Below, piece after piece: positions 1 to 4,941 of a stretch of 10,122 bases of DNA; positions within the stretch are counted from its first letter, which is position 1, and the number at the start of each line of letters is the position of its first letter. The notes below the pieces were generated by a model that searched no databases, was not told where the DNA came from, and was given only the letters and a program-made list of their open reading frames with translations. The position numbers and the translations under genes were made by a program. The stretch spans positions 1 through 10,122 of the forward strand of contig JAHIFK010000262.1 in assembly GCA_018900975.1 (NCBI GenBank), written 5' to 3'. Source of the stretch: Methanobacteriota archaeon (GTDB taxonomy: Archaea; Halobacteriota; Methanosarcinia; Methanosarcinales; Methanoperedenaceae).

Positions 1-143
1 ACCAATCGGATAGTAATATACCAGAAAGGTAAGCCGCTGAAAAGAGTAAGCGAAAGCGCCACCTGGCAACAGATCGTGAAGAGTGGTAGAATAAATGCTG
101 ATAGTCAAAACCGGCGGGATTGTCTGTAAGAGAATTCTGCCTC

Positions 144-162
144 CTGTTATGGGATATGACAG
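144..162 (+). other. Minimal domain IV hairpin of the intron
   Basis: CTGTTAT (144-150) and ATGACAG (156-162) pair over 7 bp (one G.U) around a GGGAT loop, four bases before domain V. Domain IV normally carries the intron-encoded reverse transcriptase; here it has no room for one. Confidence 0.6.
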
Positions 163-165
163 ATG

Positions 166-200
166 AAAGCCGTATGCGGGAAATCCGCATGTACGGTTTG
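166..200 (+). other. Group II intron domain V (catalytic core)
   Basis: A 33-nt hairpin with the diagnostic AGC triad at 168-170, a two-nucleotide bulge at 190-191 and a G.U pair at 169/197. This pattern is specific to group II introns and is the main evidence for the intron call and for its + strand orientation. Confidence 0.85.
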
Positions 201-327
201 ACGAGGAGTTGGAGGTTGAAAGACCTCTCGCTTACTCTACTCAGCGATAGGCGTTTTATGCTCCTGGAGGCAATAGGAACCCAAAACAACTTTTTTCTAG
301 CGCTATAATAGGCGCGAATAGTAACGA

Positions 328-341
328 CCTATATACTATAG
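328..341 (+). promoter_or_regulatory. Candidate TATA box for hicBA
   Basis: The AT-rich element TATATACTATA (330-340) lies about 36 bases before the hicB start codon. An archaeal start site about 25-27 bases downstream would give a leader of roughly 10 nt, which fits the absence of a Shine-Dalgarno sequence before this ATG. Confidence 0.45.
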
Positions 342-371
342 TTTTAATAACTACAAATCCAATTATCGAAC

Positions 372-578
372 ATGCAATTCACAGTAAAACTTGAAGAATC
401 TGATGAAGGTGGATATACCGCCCAATGTCTTGAACTTCCTGCTGCGATAAGTGAGGGAGATACAAAAGAAGAAGCTCTCGAAAATATTAAAGAAGCAATT
501 CAACTAGTTCTTAAAGTCTCACAGGAGCAAGCGCGGTCGTATACTGAAGTCTTCAAGGTGGAAGTTGCAAGTGCCTAA
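372..578 (+). CDS. hicB: HicB-family antitoxin, short form
   Basis: Antitoxin of a type II toxin-antitoxin pair; it binds and neutralises the HicA mRNA-interferase. The 68-residue product is the compact HicB fold only: a first strand MQFTVKLEESDEGGYTAQC, the family's short segment around CLELPAAISEGDT (residues 19-31), then a helix KEEALENIKEAIQ. There is no C-terminal ribbon-helix-helix or HTH domain, as in many archaeal and cyanobacterial HicB proteins, so DNA-binding autoregulation is not obvious. The gene follows a TATA-like box with a short leader and no Shine-Dalgarno. Its last codons overlap the GTG start of hicA by 8 bases, so the two are translated together. The order antitoxin-toxin (hicBA) is common for this short form. 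Family assignment is confident; activity is not shown. Confidence 0.85.
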   Translation: MQFTVKLEESDEGGYTAQCLELPAAISEGDTKEEALENIKEAIQLVLKVSQEQARSYTEVFKVEVASA

Positions 579-793
579 ACTTCCTTCCGTATCTGGTAAA
601 AAAAATCATCAGATCTTTGAATAAGATGGGTTTCATCATAGTACGGCAAAAAGGAAGCCATGTATTTATGCAAAAAGGGGAAGCAACAGTTACTGTGCCA
701 TTACATAACCCTGTCAAGAGATCCACTCTTAAAAGTATAATGAATCAAGCAGGAGTTTCGCTAGAAGAATTATTAGAACATCTTCGCGTTTAA
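571..793 (+). CDS. hicA: HicA-family toxin (mRNA interferase), frame interrupted by one extra A
   Basis: HicA toxins are small double-stranded-RNA-binding-fold ribonucleases that cleave mRNA with a conserved histidine. From GTG 571 (overlapping the hicB stop) the frame reads VPKLPSVSGKK, the typical HicA N-terminus, but after the A8 run at 598-605 it hits a stop at 622-624. Removing one A restores a 73-residue protein continuing IIRSLNKMGFIIVRQKGSHV, with the catalytic His at about residue 30 in the GSH motif, and ending LEELLEHLRV at the stop 791-793. The restored length (73 aa) is normal for the family. The nearest in-frame ATG after the break (626) would drop the first helix. Either the A8 is an assembly error, the toxin is inactivated, or slippage on the A-run restores some product; the sequence alone does not decide. 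Confidence 0.8.
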
Positions 794-795
794 TA

Positions 796-969
796 AGTGC
801 TATTGCGCTTGAATTTAAACATAGAAATGAAGCGAACTAACGAGAATACAAAATTCATGAGCATCCTCCTGATGCCCTCGAATTCTATTCGGCAGTCCGT
901 GACTGCTCTTTGCGCTCGTTTTCATACAATTGCGAAAAATTTGCTCGGTATAAAGCTTGTGAAGACTAA
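796..969 (+). pseudogene. Possible gene remnant, unrecognised
   Basis: The 172 bases between hicA and the CcdA-like gene hold no intact gene. One frame (796-969) reads like protein: a stretch with SAIALEFKHRNEAN, one stop (838-840), then REYKIHEHPPDALEFYSAV and about 24 further residues ending KACED before a second stop. There is no ATG after the internal stop and I do not recognise a family. It could be the decayed 3' end of a gene, or chance. The call is weak. Confidence 0.2.
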
Positions 970-1465
970 TTCAAAGCAAGGAAAAGGAAATATATCGCTG
1001 CCAATACCAGTATTATCCCCAGCATCCGGTCGATCAGGACGCCTTTTTCTTCAAGCTTTGTGCGTATGGCTTTCCCAGCGGTGTGGTCGAGGGGGGCAGG
1101 CGCAGGCTCCGGAATACTTTTTTCACTGGCATGTGGTACGCGCCGAAGAACTGCAGCGCCATTAGAAAAAGCACAAGGCTGCCCAGTGCATAGGCTATGC
1201 GTTCATCAAACAAAACAACGCTTCTTCCTAGAAACGCAACGATGCCGCCCAGAGGCACGATGATAAGCAGTGTGCCAAGACCGAAAGGGAGTGTGAGAAG
1301 AAGCGAATCACCGAAATTTCGTTCTGCTTTATTATCACCGGTCACATAACCCATGAGAGCAAGGCACAGCACGCTGTTGCAGGGACATAGTCCTGCAAGG
1401 ATGCCGAAGATAAAAAAGCCCGGAAATGTAGTATCGAGGTTTACATTACCGATTAGAATGTCCAT
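966..1465 (-). CDS. CcdA/DsbD-like membrane protein, short, frame interrupted by one missing base
   Basis: The family carries electrons across the membrane to extracytoplasmic thiol proteins (cytochrome c maturation, disulfide reduction). The N-terminus holds the usual first segment with a cysteine-rich turn, GILAGLCPCNSVLC (about residues 21-34), then GYVTG, a second hydrophobic stretch near 54-78 and a third near 88-109. The open frame stops at 1034, but with one more base in the G6 run at 1091-1096 it continues LPPLDHTAGKAIRTKLEEKG and into a last membrane segment RMLGIILVLAAIYFLFLALN, ending at 966. The restored product has 166 residues, shorter than usual CcdA (about 200-240), and lacks the second half-repeat. 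It starts at ATG 1465, about 27 bases from an AT-rich box, so it may be leaderless. It is divergent from the HtrA-like gene. A related DsbD/TauE-type family is possible. Confidence 0.6.
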
Positions 1466-1483
1466 CTTCCATACTATGTATTC

Positions 1484-1524
1484 TTTCTTTAAAAATCTTA
1501 TACAAATGAATGATTTAAAATACG
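1484..1524. promoter_or_regulatory. Divergent AT-rich promoter region between the CcdA-like and HtrA-like genes
   Basis: TTTAAAAATCTTA (1488-1500) and GATTTAAAATAC (1512-1523) are candidate TATA boxes. The first lies about 27 bases from the minus-strand ATG at 1465, the second about 38 bases before the plus-strand ATG at 1556. A weak Shine-Dalgarno AGGG at 1545-1548 precedes the HtrA-like start. Confidence 0.35.
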
Positions 1525-1555
1525 ATAAAGAGAAATCAAAGAACAGGGATCAACT

Positions 1556-2509
1556 ATGATAGATTTTGACGATATGGTCACAGCGGCAGTGGAAAAGGTA
1601 ATACCGAGCGTGGTGAACATAAGTGAGGTAAAGCTGATTAAAGACGCATACTTGCACGTTCACCCTGTCCCGGGCGTGGGTTCAGGATTCATTATCGATA
1701 AGGAAGGTTGCATACTCACAAATGCGCATGTGGTGCTGGGTTCGCACGAGATAAAAGTGACCCTGGAAGATGGCAGGACGTTACCGGGAGAGTTGCGGGG
1801 CATTGACATTATTATGGACCTCGCTGTGATCCATGTAGATGCTGGTGACCTGCCAGTGCCTGATATGGCGAAAAACAATAACCTCAGGATAGGTCAGATG
1901 GCAATAGCGATCGGAAGCCCCCTTGGTCTTGTAGGAGGACCTACTGTTACAGCAGGGGTGGTCAGCGCGCTGAACCGTTCCATACAGACCGAAGCTACAT
2001 TCATGGAAGGACTGATACAGACCGATGCTGCTATCAATCCAGGCAATAGTGGTGGACCTCTTATCAACAGTAAAGGTGTGGTGATAGGGATCAACAGTGC
2101 AATTATACCATTTGCCCAGGGGATCGGCTTTGCAATACCCATCCAGCCGGCCATGTGGATAGCAGAGCAGCTCAGGGAGCATGGCGAGATCATAAGACCA
2201 TGGATAAGCATGAATGCAGTTGATGTAAATCCCAAGATGGTGGCGTACTACAACCTGTCTGTCAAGAAAGGGGTAATGGTGACAAAAGTATTGCCAGGAA
2301 GTGAAGCAGACAGATCAGGCATAACCGCAGGAGATATCCTTGTACGCATGGACGATGTGCAGATAAACAGCGTGCGCGACCTGATAAAAGTTATGAATAA
2401 ACATAAAGTCGGGGACAGTATCACTGTAGAATTGTGGAGGGGACAGGGCAATATGAAACTTAAGACCGTACTTGAGAAATCACCATCAATGAAACTGCAA
2501 CCCCGCTGA
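1556..2509 (+). CDS. HtrA/DegP-like serine protease with PDZ domain, cytoplasmic form
   Basis: Trypsin-like protease that degrades or handles damaged proteins. The 317-residue product has a protease domain (about residues 10-205) with a complete catalytic triad: His58 in TNAHVV, Asp88 in MDLAV and Ser165 in GNSGGPL. A single PDZ domain follows (about 212-305), with the typical VLPGSEADRSGITAGDIL segment for peptide binding and oligomer control. There is no signal peptide or membrane anchor: the protein begins MIDFDDMVTAAVEKVIPSVV, already the first strand of the domain, so it should act in the cytoplasm, unlike DegP or DegS. ATG 1556 follows an AGGG element at a suitable distance. The 3' end overlaps the convergent EamA-family gene by 24 bases. 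Family assignment is secure; substrates are unknown. Confidence 0.92.
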   Translation: MIDFDDMVTAAVEKVIPSVVNISEVKLIKDAYLHVHPVPGVGSGFIIDKEGCILTNAHVVLGSHEIKVTLEDGRTLPGELRGIDIIMDLAVIHVDAGDLPVPDMAKNNNLRIGQMAIAIGSPLGLVGGPTVTAGVVSALNRSIQTEATFMEGLIQTDAAINPGNSGGPLINSKGVVIGINSAIIPFAQGIGFAIPIQPAMWIAEQLREHGEIIRPWISMNAVDVNPKMVAYYNLSVKKGVMVTKVLPGSEADRSGITAGDILVRMDDVQINSVRDLIKVMNKHKVGDSITVELWRGQGNMKLKTVLEKSPSMKLQPR

Positions 2510-3376
2510 GGATCCATTTTTCGATTTGCTTTCCCTGCTTAATATTTCAGCTCCAAGCAGTATGAACCCTCCCCCGATAACAGTGGTAAAAGCAACAGGT
2601 TCACTCAGGATAATGAACGCCAAGACCACTGCGCTTAATGGTTCAAGCAGGCTGATTATACTGGCGCTCTGCGCTTTTACCAGTCTCAATCCATTAAAAT
2701 AAAGTATCCCGCCAATAGCTGTGGGTATCAGTCCGAACAATATGAGAAGATGCATGTCGTTTTTCAGTCCATCTGCACTTACGGCAAAGGCAAAAGGTGA
2801 AAATATTATCAGTGATACTATCATCGACCATGTCGCCTGGGCTATGCCTGTATAATTATCTTTCAGGCTCCTGGATGTCATTATCATCAAGCCATATAAA
2901 AGACCCGAGGCAAGGCCAAACGCTATTCCTGAGATGGAATTGCCATTATTCAGGATTTGCGGCTGTACTATCATTACGACTCCTGTAATGGACAGCGCAA
3001 GCGCGATAATGCTGCGAGACGTGCTCTTCTCTTTCAGTAAGAGGGGGGACAGGAGACTGACATAAATTGGCGCTGTGTATAGCAGGAGGACTGCCATGGA
3101 AACAGAGGTGTACCTGACCGAATAAAAATAAGCAAGCACCGCCACAGCCTCGAACAACCCGAGCATAAGCAGACGGCTCTTTTTTTCTTTCAGCTTCATC
3201 TCGAAAAACCTGCCTGACACAGCAAGATACAGGGTTATTGCAGAAAGCCCGAAAAGCAGCCTGTAGAAGATTATGGAGCCGATCGGCATATCACCTATCA
3301 GCTCTATAAAAATTCCTATTAGCCCATACAGGATGCATGCTGTTACTACCTGGGAGTAACCTCTGAGATGAGACAT
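2486..3376 (-). CDS. EamA-family (DMT superfamily) transporter
   Basis: Integral membrane permease of the drug/metabolite transporter superfamily; the substrate cannot be told from sequence. The 296 residues form about ten membrane segments in two EamA repeats: residues about 10-137, with SIIFYRLLFGLSAITLYLAV and VLLLYTAPIYVSLLSPLLLK, and about 150-282, with the second-repeat signature SIISLLEPLSAVVLAFIILS. The length is normal. The start ATG 3376 has a good Shine-Dalgarno (GAGGT, read on the minus strand, five to six bases upstream). It lies only 15 bases after the stop of the methyltransferase-like gene, so the two form an operon. The C-terminal tail SKSKNGSSAGLQFH is encoded on the strand opposite the end of the protease gene. 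Confidence 0.9.
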   Translation of the reverse strand: MSHLRGYSQVVTACILYGLIGIFIELIGDMPIGSIIFYRLLFGLSAITLYLAVSGRFFEMKLKEKKSRLLMLGLFEAVAVLAYFYSVRYTSVSMAVLLLYTAPIYVSLLSPLLLKEKSTSRSIIALALSITGVVMIVQPQILNNGNSISGIAFGLASGLLYGLMIMTSRSLKDNYTGIAQATWSMIVSLIIFSPFAFAVSADGLKNDMHLLILFGLIPTAIGGILYFNGLRLVKAQSASIISLLEPLSAVVLAFIILSEPVAFTTVIGGGFILLGAEILSRESKSKNGSSAGLQFH

Positions 3377-3391
3377 ATTTACCTCAACATA

Positions 3392-4000
3392 TCACCGGAT
3401 GGCACCTTTTATCTTATTAACGATCAACTTTACCGGGACGAACATAGAAACATGCTGCTGATATTTCCTATACGAATCCCCGAACGCAGAAACAAGACGC
3501 CTTTCTTCGATGTATGCGCCTGCAATGAAATAAATAGAAACAAGCGCTGCTGCCGTGAAATCAAGTATCGTCATTTCAGCCTGTGTGAAGATCAGGACAA
3601 TACCTCCAGAGTAGAACGGATGGCGGACTATTCCGTATGCTCCGCCTGTTATCAGCTTTCCTTCAGTTTTACTCCGCCTTAACCCTGCGAACTCAAGAAG
3701 GTCGGTCTGGAATGCAGCATACACGACCAATCCGATCGCAAGAAGGCGAAGCAATATTAAAAATGGGAACAGCCATCCAGGGACGCTGTATAGCAGAGGT
3801 GTCGAAGATGATGATGTTATCCATACAAAGAAAGCAGGCGCAGCTGTGATAAAACTTGAGATGTTATAGATGATCCTGTAAAACCGGAAATTGCCCTTAA
3901 GTCTGACTTCCACTTTTTTTTTGATAAAATCCGCAGCAAGCAGGCTGTGTATGATTGCGAAGGCAAGAAAATAGAAAACAAATGTTGTAATGACGCTCAT
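3392..4000 (-). CDS. ICMT/NnrU-like integral membrane methyltransferase family protein
   Basis: The family includes isoprenylcysteine and phospholipid methyltransferases, which use S-adenosylmethionine within the membrane, and the related NnrU proteins. The 202 residues have about five hydrophobic segments (roughly 4-22, 43-61, 76-96, 130-145 and 147-164). The SAM-site motifs are present: GGAYGIVRHPFYSGG (119-133), with the RHPFY core at 126-130, and the paired acidic EERRLVSAFGDSYRKY (165-180) followed by VSMFVP. The substrate is unknown; a lipid or prenyl compound is plausible. It is the first gene of a two-gene operon with the EamA transporter. No Shine-Dalgarno is seen before ATG 4000, so translation may be leaderless. 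It is divergent from the small iron protein gene. Confidence 0.78.
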   Translation of the reverse strand: MSVITTFVFYFLAFAIIHSLLAADFIKKKVEVRLKGNFRFYRIIYNISSFITAAPAFFVWITSSSSTPLLYSVPGWLFPFLILLRLLAIGLVVYAAFQTDLLEFAGLRRSKTEGKLITGGAYGIVRHPFYSGGIVLIFTQAEMTILDFTAAALVSIYFIAGAYIEERRLVSAFGDSYRKYQQHVSMFVPVKLIVNKIKGAIR

Positions 4001-4067
4001 AGTTGCTTTTTGCGGTTATTATCGTGTATCAGGATATTGTTCCGGTTTCAAAGAGATTATGGGTGAA

Positions 4068-4080
4068 AGAATATATATCT
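4068..4080 (+). promoter_or_regulatory. TATA box for the desulforedoxin-like gene
   Basis: GAATATATATCT (4069-4080) is a strong archaeal TATA-like element. A start 25 or so bases downstream (about 4100) would place the transcript just before the Shine-Dalgarno GGAGGT at 4102-4107, which sits six bases before ATG 4114. Confidence 0.5.
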
Positions 4081-4113
4081 TACCAGAACAAATAATGTTA
4101 TGGAGGTAAGATC

Positions 4114-4236
4114 ATGGGCGTTAAGAATACCGGTGAAAAATACATTTGCAATATTTGTGGGAACGAAGTAGTTGTAACAAAGGCTGGAGGAGGAACTCTT
4201 GTATGCTGCGGGGAGGATATGGAGTTACAGAAATAG
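4114..4236 (+). CDS. Desulforedoxin-type small iron protein (desulfoferrodoxin N-terminal domain-like)
   Basis: A 40-residue protein that is essentially one rubredoxin-like Fe(Cys)4 site. CNIC at residues 12-15 and the adjacent pair CC at 31-32 match the CxxC...CC spacing of desulforedoxin and of the N-terminal domain of desulfoferrodoxin (superoxide reductase). The catalytic superoxide-reductase domain (Fe-His4Cys) is absent, so it is more likely an electron carrier or a stand-alone desulforedoxin than a reductase. It has a textbook Shine-Dalgarno (GGAGGT) and a TATA box, so it looks like a real, well expressed gene despite its size. It is convergent with superoxide dismutase 26 bases away, which suggests a shared oxidative-stress context (inference). 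The family match is good; the function is by analogy. Confidence 0.85.
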   Translation: MGVKNTGEKYICNICGNEVVVTKAGGGTLVCCGEDMELQK

Positions 4237-4240
4237 CTGT

Positions 4241-4248
4241 AAAAAAAA
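4241..4248 (-). terminator. U-tract terminator candidate for superoxide dismutase
   Basis: An A8 run on the plus strand reads as T8 on the minus strand, 15 bases after the SOD stop codon. Archaeal RNA polymerase terminates at such U-tracts without a hairpin. On the other strand, pyrimidine-rich ATTTCTCCTATTTT (4255-4268) may end the small iron protein transcript. Confidence 0.45.
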
Positions 4249-4262
4249 TTAAACGATTTCTC

Positions 4263-4838
4263 CTATTTTAACCTTGCCCCGACTGCCATCCAATCGATAG
4301 CCTTGAAAAAAGCCTCGATGTAATCCGCTTTCTTGAGCCCGTAATCCACCATGTAGGCATGCTCAAATACATCCATGACAAGAAGTGGCGTCGCGCCGGA
4401 GAGATGTCCCGCATCGTGTTCATTTATCCATGTATTGAAGAGACGTCCTGCTGCAGCGTCATGGTACAGCACGATCCATCCTATGCCCCGCATGGCTCCT
4501 GTCGCCCTGAAATCCTTTTCCCAGTTCTCGTAAGAGCCGAATTCCGCAGCTATCTTTTTAGATAAATTACTATCGATGGGTTTGCCGCCTTTGACCATAT
4601 TTCCGAAATATAACTCATGCAGCCTCATCCCATTCCACTCCCAGCCGAACCTGCGCTTTAGCTCTGCGTACTCAGGAGTAGATGTCTTTCCTTCCTTTGC
4701 AAGAGCGCTAATGGTGTCGTTGACTTTGTTCGTGTTCGTTACATAGCCCTGGTACAGTGTAAAATGGTTTTTCAGCAGAGTATCGCTAAGACCACTCGTC
4801 CCAAGCAGAGCTTCAAAGTTTTTTTGTTCGTATGGCAT
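4263..4838 (-). CDS. sodA: Superoxide dismutase, Fe/Mn family
   Basis: Dismutates superoxide to oxygen and hydrogen peroxide in the cytoplasm. The 191-residue protein has both family domains and all four metal ligands: His25 (KNHFTLYQGYV), His74 (MRLHELYFGNM), Asp156 and His160 (MDVFEHAYMVDYG). The usual Trp in DVWEHAY is Phe here (DVFEHAY), and the N-terminal PYxLPxLxP segment is altered to PYEQKNFEALL, as in some archaeal members. Whether iron or manganese is used cannot be read from sequence. The ATG at 4838 has an AGGGG-like ribosome site and its own TATA-like box upstream (about 4881-4892). It is therefore probably transcribed separately from the MutS-like gene, which ends 103 bases upstream. 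The symbol could equally be sodB; sodA is used loosely. Confidence 0.93.
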   Translation of the reverse strand: MPYEQKNFEALLGTSGLSDTLLKNHFTLYQGYVTNTNKVNDTISALAKEGKTSTPEYAELKRRFGWEWNGMRLHELYFGNMVKGGKPIDSNLSKKIAAEFGSYENWEKDFRATGAMRGIGWIVLYHDAAAGRLFNTWINEHDAGHLSGATPLLVMDVFEHAYMVDYGLKKADYIEAFFKAIDWMAVGARLK

Positions 4839-4880
4839 ATTTTTTAAAACCCCTGTATTCTAAAATAGTTACTAAGCGTA

Positions 4881-4892
4881 TTATACTTTTTT
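4881..4892 (-). promoter_or_regulatory. Candidate TATA box for superoxide dismutase
   Basis: On the minus strand this reads AAAAAAGTATAA. It lies in the 103-base gap between the MutS-like stop and the SOD start, about 45 bases from the ATG, which leaves room for a short leader with the AGGGG ribosome site. Confidence 0.4.
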
Positions 4893-4941
4893 CTCATTCC
4901 AGAACTATACCATTTCCAGAATTAATTTCCTCAATTCTGAA

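Larger units (their letters stand above)
1..240 (+). ncRNA. Group II intron RNA, 3' part, without an encoded reverse transcriptase
   Basis: Self-splicing intron and retroelement RNA; only the 3' part is in the window. Domain V is clear at 167-199: AAGCCGTA (167-174) pairs with TACGGTTT (192-199) over 8 bp including the family's G.U pair. The catalytic triad AGC is at 168-170, a two-base bulge at 190-191, and a 5-bp upper stem (175-179 with 185-189) is closed by a GAAAT loop. Domain VI follows at about 200-240 as a hairpin around GGAGGT/ACCTCT, with a candidate branch-point A at 234, seven bases from a 3' end in AC at 240. Directly before domain V, 144-150 and 156-162 form a 7-bp hairpin that takes the place of domain IV, where the reverse transcriptase would lie. 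Upstream, GGTAGAAT (93-100) can pair with ATTCTGCC (134-141), and there are small hairpins near 44-67. No GTGYG 5' end is visible, so the 5' boundary lies outside. Splicing or mobility would need a maturase in trans (inference). Confidence 0.8.

Noticed and set aside
1..123. Open frame of 40 codons running from the window start
   Set aside because: It lies in the folded intron RNA (domains I-III), has no start in the window and resembles no protein; the structure explains the sequence better.
120..308. 62-codon plus-strand frame
   Set aside because: It covers the intron domain V/VI hairpins and their 3' flank; the sequence is explained by the RNA fold.
797..1263. Two plus-strand frames over 797-1165 and 1060-1263
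   Set aside because: They are mostly antisense to the CcdA-like membrane gene, and their products look random and Arg/Gly-rich.
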